Below, piece by piece: positions 8,345 to 15,550 of a stretch of DNA of 64,000 nucleotides. The stretch is from Chromobacterium alkanivorans (GTDB lineage Bacteria > Pseudomonadota > Gammaproteobacteria > Burkholderiales > Chromobacteriaceae). Numbering within the stretch: position 1 is the first letter of the stretch; each line of letters begins with the position of its first letter. Where the stretch lies: the NCBI RefSeq assembly GCF_016937655.1, contig NZ_JAFHKL010000004.1, forward strand, positions 362,176 to 426,175, written 5' to 3'. The position numbers and the translations under genes are program-made. The notes below the pieces were generated by a model. That model was not told the DNA's origin, did no database searches, and saw only the letters and a list, made by a program, of their open reading frames with translations.

Positions 8345-8872
8345 ATGGAACTGACACCCGTATCCCAACGCTTCGTGCTGCACTGGGGCGAAATGGGCAC
8401 CCGCTGGGGCGTGAACCGCACCGTCGCTCAAATACACGCGCTGCTGTTCATCACCGGCCGCCCGCTGAACGCCGAAGAACTGGCCGACACCCTCACCGTG
8501 GCCCGCTCCAACGTCAGCAACAGCCTGAAAGAGCTGCAGAACTGGCAGCTGATCCGCACCGTGCACGTGCTGGGCGACCGTCGCGACCACTTCGAAACCT
8601 CCGGCGACGTCTGGGAACTGTTCCGCATCATCGTGGCCGAGCGGCAGCGCCGCGAAATCGAACCCACGCTGCTGGTGCTGAAGGAATGCATGGACAGCCC
8701 GGACTTCCAGCAGGAAAGCCCGCTGGCGCAGGAACGCATCCGCAACACCTGGCACTTCATGGAAACGCTGACCTCCTGGACCCGGGAAATGCTGCGCCTG
8801 TCCACCGCCACCCTGAGCCGGGTATTGAAAATGGGCGCCAGCATTCAGAAGCTGCTGGGACGGGATAAATAA
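8345..8872 (+). CDS. GbsR/MarR-family transcriptional regulator
   Basis: A 175-residue DNA-binding protein. Residues about 20-90 form a MarR-like winged helix (WGVNRTVAQIHALLFITGRP, then LTVARSNVSNSLKELQNWQL), and the C-terminal helical part serves dimerisation as in GbsR, the choline-responsive repressor of Bacillus. The ATG at 8345 is preferred on family alignment, but no Shine-Dalgarno is present; a GTG at 8306 within the promoter is the alternative. The promoter overlaps a palindromic operator that recurs before the next gene, so autoregulation and control of the 8986-11013 operon are likely. The effector is unknown. Confidence 0.88.
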   Translation: MELTPVSQRFVLHWGEMGTRWGVNRTVAQIHALLFITGRPLNAEELADTLTVARSNVSNSLKELQNWQLIRTVHVLGDRRDHFETSGDVWELFRIIVAERQRREIEPTLLVLKECMDSPDFQQESPLAQERIRNTWHFMETLTSWTREMLRLSTATLSRVLKMGASIQKLLGRDK

Positions 8873-8941
8873 ACTCGCCGCGCGCGGGCGGCGTCGGGCG
8901 GCTTGGAGCCGCCGGAATTCCCGCGAATTTTTTCGCCACCA

Positions 8942-8974
8942 CATTTCTGTTTTGACAGAAATTTCAGAAACAAA
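8942..8974 (+). promoter_or_regulatory. Operator 2 of the GbsR-type regulator
   Basis: Arms ATTTCTGT (8943-8950) and ACAGAAAT (8955-8962), then TTCAGAAACAAA; 30 of 33 bases equal operator 1. It ends where the AAGGAG ribosome binding site of the next gene begins, and no -10 box follows its TTGACA, so it may act as a roadblock to read-through or on a promoter further upstream. Confidence 0.7.
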
Positions 8975-8985
8975 GGAGAACCACC

Positions 8986-9348
8986 ATGAGCGGATTCATT
9001 ACCAGCATGATCGTCGTGCCCCTGCTGTGCAGCCTGTTGTGCTGGTGGCTGTTGGCCGGCCCGCTGCAACAAGTGACCCAGGCGCTGTGCGAGCACGGCG
9101 CCGGCGGCCCGTTCTGGCAGCGCGCCTTCCTGATCCTGATTCTGGCCGGCCCCTTGCTGGCCGTGCTGCTGTTCGCGCCGGACGCCCCCTCCGCCTCCCT
9201 GTGGCTGGACATCCGCGGCATCCTGATGTGGGCCTTGCTGGGCGTGGTCGCGCAGTTGCTGGTGCTGCTGCGCCTGGTCTGGCGGCAAGTCGCACCGCGC
9301 CCCATCGCGCGACAGACTCAGGCCGCGCCTCAGGAGGCCGCGCAATGA
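8986..9348 (+). CDS. Small hydrophobic membrane protein, unrecognised family
   Basis: A 120-residue protein with three hydrophobic stretches at about residues 5-27, 46-66 and 75-98 and a polar tail rich in Arg, Gln and Ala. I recognise no domain. It has a strong ribosome binding site (AAGGAG, six bases from the ATG) directly after operator 2, and its stop overlaps the start of the SDR gene by four bases (ATGA). It therefore heads a translationally coupled operon with SDR, DoxX-like and DUF2269 genes and is probably an accessory membrane subunit of whatever that operon does. Confidence 0.8.
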   Translation: MSGFITSMIVVPLLCSLLCWWLLAGPLQQVTQALCEHGAGGPFWQRAFLILILAGPLLAVLLFAPDAPSASLWLDIRGILMWALLGVVAQLLVLLRLVWRQVAPRPIARQTQAAPQEAAQ

Positions 9349-10184
9349 AAATACTGCTCTTGGGCGGCGGCGGCTTCGTCGGCCGGCCGCTGCGCCAGCG
9401 GCTGGAACAAGACGGCCACCGCGTCAGCGCGCCCAGCCGCCGCCAGCTGGACTTGTGCCGCCCCCGCGCCGATTGGCGCCACTGGCTGGAAGACGTCGAC
9501 GTGGTGGTCAACGCCGCCGGCCAGTTGCTGGACCGGCCGGCCGGCGCGCTGGAAGCCATTCACCACCTGGGACCGCTGCAACTGGCCAGCATGGCCTATC
9601 AGGCTGACGTGCGGCGCTGGGTGCAGCTGTCCGCCCTCGGCGCGGACCCGCAAGCGGACACCCTGTTCCTGGCCGGCAAGGGCCGCGGCGACGCCGCCCT
9701 GCTCGCCAGCGGACTGGAAGCGCGCATCGCCCGCCCCTCGCTGATCTACGGCCCGCAAGGCGCCAGCAGCCGCCTGCTGCTGCTGCTGGCGCGGCTGCCC
9801 TTGTGGCTGCTGCCGGACGGCGGCGATCAACGCATCCAGCCGGTGGCGCTCGGCGACGCGGTGGAGGGGCTGGCGCGGCTGGCTCTGGCCGACGACGCGC
9901 CGGAAGGCGTCGTCGATTTCGTCGGCGCCGAGGCGCTGACCCTGGCCGACTACCTGCGCCAATTGCGCCAACTGCAAGGCCTCTCGTCTCCGGCCTGCAT
10001 CCTCAACCTGCCACCGCAAGCCAGCCGAGCGCTGGCGGCCTTGACCGAACGCTGGCCGTCCAGCCTGATCAGCCGCGACGCCCTGGCCATGCTGAACCGC
10101 GGCAGCTGCGGCGACCCGGCCGCGCTCGGCGCGCTGCTGCAGCGCGCGCCGCTGGCCAGCAGCCAATTCCGGGACGCGCCATGA
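9345..10184 (+). CDS. NAD(P)-binding SDR / NAD-dependent epimerase-like protein
   Basis: A 279-residue protein of the atypical SDR group. The dinucleotide-binding motif GGGGFVGRPL lies at residues 7-16, with VVNAAGQ near residue 55 in place of the usual NNAG, as in NDUFA9-like and complex-I-associated SDRs. The usual catalytic Tyr-x-x-x-Lys is not clear: the segment VQLSALGADP continues without it. It may therefore bind NAD(P) without classical dehydrogenase activity. It overlaps both neighbours by ATGA and has AGGAGG upstream. Similar SDR-DoxX-DUF2269 operons occur in other proteobacteria, function unproven. Confidence 0.82.
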   Translation: MKILLLGGGGFVGRPLRQRLEQDGHRVSAPSRRQLDLCRPRADWRHWLEDVDVVVNAAGQLLDRPAGALEAIHHLGPLQLASMAYQADVRRWVQLSALGADPQADTLFLAGKGRGDAALLASGLEARIARPSLIYGPQGASSRLLLLLARLPLWLLPDGGDQRIQPVALGDAVEGLARLALADDAPEGVVDFVGAEALTLADYLRQLRQLQGLSSPACILNLPPQASRALAALTERWPSSLISRDALAMLNRGSCGDPAALGALLQRAPLASSQFRDAP

Positions 10185-10549
10185 ATCCGTCCACCCGCGG
10201 CATCGAATACGCGCTAGCGGCGCTGTGGCTGTGGAGCGGCCTGCAACCGCCGCTCAGCGCCTGGGACGCGTCCGTCTCCTTGCTGCAGCGCTTGCCGCTG
10301 CCCGCCGACTGGGCCGCCCCGCTGTTTCTCGCCGCCTGCGGCCTGGACCTCGCCTTCGGCCTGTTGACCCTGTGGCGCCCTTGCCGCGCCTTGTGGTGGG
10401 CTCAAGCCGCCGCCGTCGCCGGCTACAGCCTGACGCTGGCGTTCTGGCTGCCGGAAAACTGGCTGCACCCGTTCGCGCCCCTTGTGAAAAACCTGCCCAT
10501 CCTGGCCATGCTGCTGTGGCTGGGCGCCCGCCGGGAGACTGCCGCATGA
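10181..10549 (+). CDS. DoxX-like family membrane protein
   Basis: A 122-residue membrane protein with four hydrophobic segments. The pattern (GIEYALAALWLWSGLQPP at the N-terminus, a GLDLAFGLLTLW segment, and a Pro-rich C-terminal helix LVKNLPILAMLLWLG) fits the DoxX-like group often fused to or encoded beside SDR proteins. It starts with ATGA overlap on the SDR stop and overlaps the DUF2269 start in the same way. Biochemical role unknown. Confidence 0.75.
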   Translation: MNPSTRGIEYALAALWLWSGLQPPLSAWDASVSLLQRLPLPADWAAPLFLAACGLDLAFGLLTLWRPCRALWWAQAAAVAGYSLTLAFWLPENWLHPFAPLVKNLPILAMLLWLGARRETAA

Positions 10550-11013
10550 ACGCCTATCTCGTGGTCAAAACCCTGCACATCCTGTCCGCCACCCTGATGG
10601 TGGGCACCGGCTTCGGCTCCGCCTTCTACCTGTTCTTCGCCAACCGCGGCCGCCAGAGCGCGGCCCAGGCCGAGGTGGCGCGGCTGGTGGTGCGCGCCGA
10701 CTGGTGGTTCACCACGCCGGCGGTGATCTTTCAGCCGCTGTCCGGCCTGTGGCTGGCGCGGCAGGCCGGCTGGCCGCTCGCCAGCGGCTGGCTGCTCGCC
10801 TCCATCGGCTTGTTCCTGTTCGCCGGCCTGTGCTGGCTGCCGGTGCTGCGGCTGCAAACCCGGATGGCGGAGATGGCGCGCACGGCCGTGGCCGCCGGCC
10901 AGCCGCTGCCGGCGCGCTACTGGCGCTACGCCCGCTATTGGGAGTTCCTAGGCTATCCGGCCTTCCTTTCAATGCTAACAACATACTTTCTTATGGTGAT
11001 AAAACCAGGATAG
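10546..11013 (+). CDS. DUF2269 family integral membrane protein
   Basis: A 155-residue protein with four predicted transmembrane segments. The opening AYLVVKTLHILSATLMVGTG and the segment TTPAVIFQPLSGLWLA are characteristic of DUF2269; conserved His near residue 11 could ligate heme or metal, but this is inference. It is the last gene of the coupled operon begun at 8986. The last 14 codons and the following 70 bases are strikingly AT-rich compared with the rest of the gene. Confidence 0.85.
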   Translation: MNAYLVVKTLHILSATLMVGTGFGSAFYLFFANRGRQSAAQAEVARLVVRADWWFTTPAVIFQPLSGLWLARQAGWPLASGWLLASIGLFLFAGLCWLPVLRLQTRMAEMARTAVAAGQPLPARYWRYARYWEFLGYPAFLSMLTTYFLMVIKPG

Positions 11014-11086
11014 CAAGCCGAAATACCGATAAAATGTTTAGTTTTTCATTATTCAAGCCATAATCATGGCCTGACCCCTCCGCAAT

Positions 11087-13177
11087 ATGTCGCTCACCCT
11101 TAACTCCTGTATCGACGCCAAAGCTTACCGACCAGACATCGACGGCCTTCGCGCGCTGGCCGTGCTCAGCGTGGTCGCCTTTCACATCGGCCTGCCCGGA
11201 TTCGGCGGCGGCTTCGTCGGCGTCGATATCTTTTTTGTCATTTCCGGTTTTCTGATCAGCGGCCTGCTGCGTCAAGAGCTGCTGGCGCAAGGCCGCATCG
11301 ACTTCAAGGCTTTCTACGCGCGCCGCATCCGCAGGCTGGCGCCGGCCCTGGCTCTGGTCTTGATCTCCAGCCTGATCCTGGCCTACTTCGTGATGCTGCC
11401 GGACGACCAGATCAAGCTGGGGCGGGAAGTCCGCGCGGTCGCCACCCTGTCCGCCAACCATCACTTCCTCAAGCACGCCTTCGATTATTTCGACTCCGAC
11501 GCCGATCTCAAAGTCTTGCTGCACACTTGGTCGCTGGCGGTGGAGGAACAGTACTATCTGGTCTGGCCCTTGCTGCTCTGGGGCGTCTTCCGCTTAAGCA
11601 AGGCGGATCGCCATGTCACCGACGCGCGCATGCGCTTGACCCTTGGCGCGGTCTTGCTAGGATCGCTGGCCCTGAGCCTATGGCTGTCCTATCGCGATAC
11701 GCCGCAGGCCTTTTACCTGATGCCCGCCCGCGCCTGGGAATTCGCCGCCGGCGCCTTGCTGGCGGTGCTGCCGCCTCCGCGCAAGGGAAGACGCTGGGCA
11801 TTGCCCATCGCCGCGCTCGGCCTGGCGCTGTTGCTGGGGTCCATCGCGCTGCTGAATGAGCGCATGGTCTTTCCCGGCGTCATCGTGTTGTTGCCGGTCG
11901 CCGGCAGCGTGCTGTTCATTCTGGCCGGCATGCTGGACCCGTCCAACCCGATCAGCCGCTGCATCGGCTCCCGTCCGTGGACCAGCATTGGCCTCCTGTC
12001 CTACGGCTTTTATCTGTGGCACTGGCCGCTGCTGGCGCTGGGCCGTTACTGGGGCCTGGGCGAGCGCGACCTGACGCGCGACCTGCTCTTGGGCGGCGTC
12101 CTGGCGCTGGCGCTGGCCTGGCTGAGCTACCGCTATGTGGAGCAGCCGCTGCGTCGGGGACAATGGCGAAAGCTGCGCGACGTCAAACCCACGCTGCGGA
12201 CCGGCCTGAGCATCACCCTGGGCCTGTGGCTGCTGGGCACGGTCGCCATGTATCTGCCCAAGCACTTCCCTTGGCCGGGACAACAAAGCATTCTGCAAGC
12301 CAAGAGCGACGCTTTTCATTTTGTGGGCGATTGCGGCATGCCGGCCGACGGCACGCCCTTGCCGCCGCGCGCGCAATGCCTGATCGGCGCGCCGGGCGCG
12401 CCGCTTAAACTGCTGGCCTGGGGCGACTCCCATACCGACCATCTGATGCCGCTGTACGACGCGCTGGCCAAAGAACGCGGCGTCGCCATCCTGCGCCGGG
12501 TCTACCATGGCTGTCCGCCGCTGGCCGACGCCATGCCGGTGGGCGAAGGCAAAAAACGCAGTTGGTGCCCCAGCTTCGCGCGGGCCGTGCGCGCGGAGCT
12601 GCCGCAGCTGGCGGCTCAAGGCGTCACCGGCGTGCTGCTCAATGCGCGCTGGAACAGCTATACCGCCCAAGACCTGCCGGGCAGGCCGGCCATGACCGGT
12701 CTGGTGGCGGCCGGCCTCGAAGGCATCCCCGGCGTATCCGGCGGCATGAAGGCCGGCGTCGCTCCGCTGGACCGCGCCTCCTCGCTGCAAGTCCTGGAAC
12801 AATCGTTGGACCGCAGCGCGCAAGACATGGCCGGCCTGGGCTTGAAAGTCGTCCTGGTGCTGCCGGAGGCGGAAATGAGCAAGTCGCCGCCGGAATGCGT
12901 GGCCCGTTTGGGCGCGGCGGCCTGCGACGCTCCGCGCGCGGAAGTCGAGAGCCGTCGCCTGCAAATTGTCCAGTTGTTGCAACGCGTCGCCGCTCGTCAC
13001 GCCAATATTCGCCTGTGGGACCCCTTGGACCAGTTCTGCGACGCCAAGACCTGCTTCGCCAGCCGCGACGGCAAAGTGCGCTATCAGGACAAGGACCACA
13101 TCACCGCCAGCATGGCGCTGACCTTGACGGACAGCTTCCGCCCCAGCTTCGACTGGGCGCAAAGCGCCGGGCGCTAA
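11087..13177 (+). CDS. OafA/YrhL-type O-acyltransferase with C-terminal SGNH domain
   Basis: A 696-residue inner-membrane enzyme expected to O-acetylate lipopolysaccharide or another surface polysaccharide. Residues about 14-345 are the acyltransferase-3 module with about ten membrane segments and the signatures YRPDIDGLRALAVLSVVAFH, RRIRRLAP and WSLAVEEQYY. After an eleventh segment near 370, the periplasmic SGNH hydrolase-like domain begins with LLAWGDSHTDHL (about residue 443) and closes with YQDKDHITASMA (catalytic Asp and His). A separate gene with its own AT-rich upstream region and a terminator behind it. The acceptor glycan is not knowable from the window. Confidence 0.9.
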   Translation: MSLTLNSCIDAKAYRPDIDGLRALAVLSVVAFHIGLPGFGGGFVGVDIFFVISGFLISGLLRQELLAQGRIDFKAFYARRIRRLAPALALVLISSLILAYFVMLPDDQIKLGREVRAVATLSANHHFLKHAFDYFDSDADLKVLLHTWSLAVEEQYYLVWPLLLWGVFRLSKADRHVTDARMRLTLGAVLLGSLALSLWLSYRDTPQAFYLMPARAWEFAAGALLAVLPPPRKGRRWALPIAALGLALLLGSIALLNERMVFPGVIVLLPVAGSVLFILAGMLDPSNPISRCIGSRPWTSIGLLSYGFYLWHWPLLALGRYWGLGERDLTRDLLLGGVLALALAWLSYRYVEQPLRRGQWRKLRDVKPTLRTGLSITLGLWLLGTVAMYLPKHFPWPGQQSILQAKSDAFHFVGDCGMPADGTPLPPRAQCLIGAPGAPLKLLAWGDSHTDHLMPLYDALAKERGVAILRRVYHGCPPLADAMPVGEGKKRSWCPSFARAVRAELPQLAAQGVTGVLLNARWNSYTAQDLPGRPAMTGLVAAGLEGIPGVSGGMKAGVAPLDRASSLQVLEQSLDRSAQDMAGLGLKVVLVLPEAEMSKSPPECVARLGAAACDAPRAEVESRRLQIVQLLQRVAARHANIRLWDPLDQFCDAKTCFASRDGKVRYQDKDHITASMALTLTDSFRPSFDWAQSAGR

Positions 13178-13191
13178 TCCCGCCTTCCGCG

Positions 13192-13215
13192 AATGGCAGC
13201 CTCCGGGCTGCCATT
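13192..13215 (+). terminator. Rho-independent terminator of the acyltransferase gene
   Basis: Stem AATGGCAGCC with GGCTGCCATT around a 4-nt loop, followed by TTCGCTTTT, starting 15 bases after the stop codon. Confidence 0.78.
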
Positions 13216-13297
13216 TTCGCTTTTCCCCACGCAATGCCGACGATGCCGGCGCCTGGTGTAAAATGGCGTTTTGCCTGAACCAGATAGACACCTCGCC

Positions 13298-15454
13298 ATG
13301 ACAGATCTCCTCGCCGGCCTCAACCCAGAACAACTGCGCGCCGTCACCTGGCCCGACAAGAGCGCGCTGGTGCTGGCCGGCGCGGGCAGCGGCAAGACCC
13401 GGGTGCTGACCACCCGCATCGCCTGGCTGCTGTCCACCGGACAGACCAGCCCCAGCGGCGTTCTGGCGGTGACCTTCACCAACAAGGCCGCGCGCGAGAT
13501 GCAGACCCGGCTGGCGACCATGGTGCCGGTAAACGTGCGCACCATGTGGATAGGCACCTTCCACGGCCTGTGCAACCGCTTCCTGCGCTCCCACTACCGC
13601 GACGCCGGCCTGCCGCAGACCTTCCAGATTCTGGACTCCGCCGACCAGCAGGCGGCGATCAAGCGCCTGCTGAAAAGCCTGGAGCTGTCCGACGAGAAAT
13701 TCCCGCCGCGCGCGGTGCAAAGCTTCATCAACGGCAGCAAGGAAGCCGGCCTGCGCGCCGACAAGCTGCCGCCGGCGCTCAACCCCTACGAAGCCAAGCT
13801 GGTGGAGCTCTACGCCGCCTACGACGCCCAGTGCCGCCGCGAAGGCGTGGTGGACTTCGCCGAACTGCTGTTGCGCAGCTACGAACTGCTGAGCGCCAAC
13901 CAGGCGCTGCGCCAACACTACTGCAGCCGCTTCCGCCACATCCTGGTGGACGAGTTCCAGGACACCAACCGCCTGCAATACGCCTGGCTCAAGCTCCTGG
14001 CCGGCGACGGCGGCTCCTTGTTCGCCGTCGGCGACGACGACCAGAGCATCTACGCCTTCCGCGGCGCGGAAGTGGGCAATATGCGCTCCCTGCTCAACGA
14101 TTTCTCGGTCAGCGAACCGGTGCGCCTGGAGCAGAACTACCGCTCGATGGGCAATATCCTCAACGCCGCCAACGCGCTGATCGAGCAGAACGACGGCCGG
14201 CTGGGCAAGAATCTGTGGACCGACGCCGGCGAGGGCGAAAAGATCCGCCTGTTCGAAGCCTACTCCGACGGCGAGGAAGCCGAGTTCATCACCGACGAAG
14301 TGCGCAGCCTCAAGCGCGACGGCTTCAACCTGTCCGACATGGCCATTCTCTACCGCTCCAACGCCCAGTCGCGGCTGCTGGAGCACGTGCTGGTCAACGC
14401 CCAGATTCCCTACCGCATCTACGGCGGCCTGCGCTTCTTCGAGCGCCAGGAAGTCAAGCACGCGCTGGCCTATCTGCGCCTGATCGCCAATCCGGAAGAC
14501 GACAACGCGCTGCTGCGCGTGATCAACGTGCCGGCGCGCGGCATAGGCGCGCGCACGGTGGAAGGCCTGCAGGCGGCCAGCCGCGAACAGGGCGTCACGC
14601 TGTGGCAGGCCGCCTGCGCCTCCGGCGGCGGCCGCACCGCCGCCAAGCTGGGCGAATTCGTGCTGCTGGTGGAGCGCATGCGCGAGCGCAGCCGCGAACT
14701 GAAGCTGGCCGAGGCCGTCAGCCTGGCCATAGACGACTCCGGCCTGCGCGCGATGTACGAGCAGGACAAGAAGGAAGGCGAAGAACGGCTGGCCAACCTG
14801 GACGAACTGATCAACGCCGCCGCCGGCTTCATGCCGGACGAGCCGGCGCAGGCGCTGACCGAATTCCTCAGCGCCGCCAGCCTGGAGGCCGGCGAACACC
14901 AGGCCGAAGCCGGCAGCGACGCGCTGCAGCTGATGACGGTGCACGCCGCCAAGGGCCTGGAGTTCGACGCCGTCTTCGTCTCCGGCCTGGAAGAAGGCCT
15001 GTTCCCGCACGAAAACAGCATGAACGACGGCAAGGGCCTGCAAGAGGAACGCCGGCTGATGTACGTGGCCATCACCCGCGCCCGCCAGCGGCTCTACCTG
15101 TCCAACGCGCAAAGCCGCATGCTGCACGGCCAGAGCCGCTACCCGATCCGCTCGCGCTTCGTCGACGAAATCCCGGCGGAGCTCACCCACGACCTATCTG
15201 CTAAAGTGAAAACGCAGGCCAAGACAAATGCATCGACCAACGCATCCTGGCGCACGGTCCCGAAAGTGGGCCGCGTCGCCGCCGACAACAGCCAGGGCTT
15301 CCGCATCGGCCAATCCGTCGAACACGCCAAGTTCGGCAGCGGCGTGGTGATCAACGCCGAAGGCGGCGGCGAGGATGTGCGCCTGCAAATCAATTTCGCC
15401 GAGCACGGCGTGAAGTGGCTGGACCTGCGCTACGCCAAGCTGAGCGCCGGCTGA
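13298..15454 (+). CDS. uvrD: UvrD/Rep-family DNA helicase (DNA helicase II)
   Basis: UvrD is a 3'-5' superfamily-1 helicase acting in nucleotide excision and mismatch repair. The 718 residues match the usual length of about 720. Walker A is AGAGSGKT near residues 28-35; motif II is VDEFQDTNRLQY; motif III GDDDQSIYAFRGA; motif V TVHAAKGLEFDAVF; motif VI EERRLMYVAITRARQRL. The C-terminus has the UvrD-specific tail GQSVEHAKFGSGVV that folds as a Tudor-like domain. A TAAAAT -10-like box lies at 13259-13264 upstream. A strong terminator follows. Confidence 0.95.
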   Translation: MTDLLAGLNPEQLRAVTWPDKSALVLAGAGSGKTRVLTTRIAWLLSTGQTSPSGVLAVTFTNKAAREMQTRLATMVPVNVRTMWIGTFHGLCNRFLRSHYRDAGLPQTFQILDSADQQAAIKRLLKSLELSDEKFPPRAVQSFINGSKEAGLRADKLPPALNPYEAKLVELYAAYDAQCRREGVVDFAELLLRSYELLSANQALRQHYCSRFRHILVDEFQDTNRLQYAWLKLLAGDGGSLFAVGDDDQSIYAFRGAEVGNMRSLLNDFSVSEPVRLEQNYRSMGNILNAANALIEQNDGRLGKNLWTDAGEGEKIRLFEAYSDGEEAEFITDEVRSLKRDGFNLSDMAILYRSNAQSRLLEHVLVNAQIPYRIYGGLRFFERQEVKHALAYLRLIANPEDDNALLRVINVPARGIGARTVEGLQAASREQGVTLWQAACASGGGRTAAKLGEFVLLVERMRERSRELKLAEAVSLAIDDSGLRAMYEQDKKEGEERLANLDELINAAAGFMPDEPAQALTEFLSAASLEAGEHQAEAGSDALQLMTVHAAKGLEFDAVFVSGLEEGLFPHENSMNDGKGLQEERRLMYVAITRARQRLYLSNAQSRMLHGQSRYPIRSRFVDEIPAELTHDLSAKVKTQAKTNASTNASWRTVPKVGRVAADNSQGFRIGQSVEHAKFGSGVVINAEGGGEDVRLQINFAEHGVKWLDLRYAKLSAG

Positions 15455-15467
15455 GTTCGGGCTGAGC

Positions 15468-15502
15468 CGCTCGCCGCCGCGGCGGCCGCTTGAGCGATTT
15501 TT
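15468..15502 (+). terminator. Rho-independent terminator after uvrD
   Basis: Outer pairing CGCTC/GAGCG encloses the perfect palindrome GCCGCCGCGGCGGC (15473-15486), followed directly by ATTTTTG. It lies 13 bases after the uvrD stop. Confidence 0.72.
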
Positions 15503-15550
15503 GTAAGTCGCACTGATGACAGTTTGCGGAGAATCGTCAAAGATAGCGAG

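Noticed and set aside
8952..8980. Second sigma-70 promoter using TTGACA of operator 2
   Set aside because: At 17 bp distance the -10 position is GGAGAA, which is the ribosome binding site; TTGACA here is only part of the operator palindrome.
11678..15190. Very long minus-strand open frame (1170 codons) opposite the acyltransferase and uvrD genes
   Set aside because: It is antisense to two well-supported genes and crosses both terminators; its protein is His/Ala/Gln/Val-rich, typical of mirror frames in high-GC DNA.
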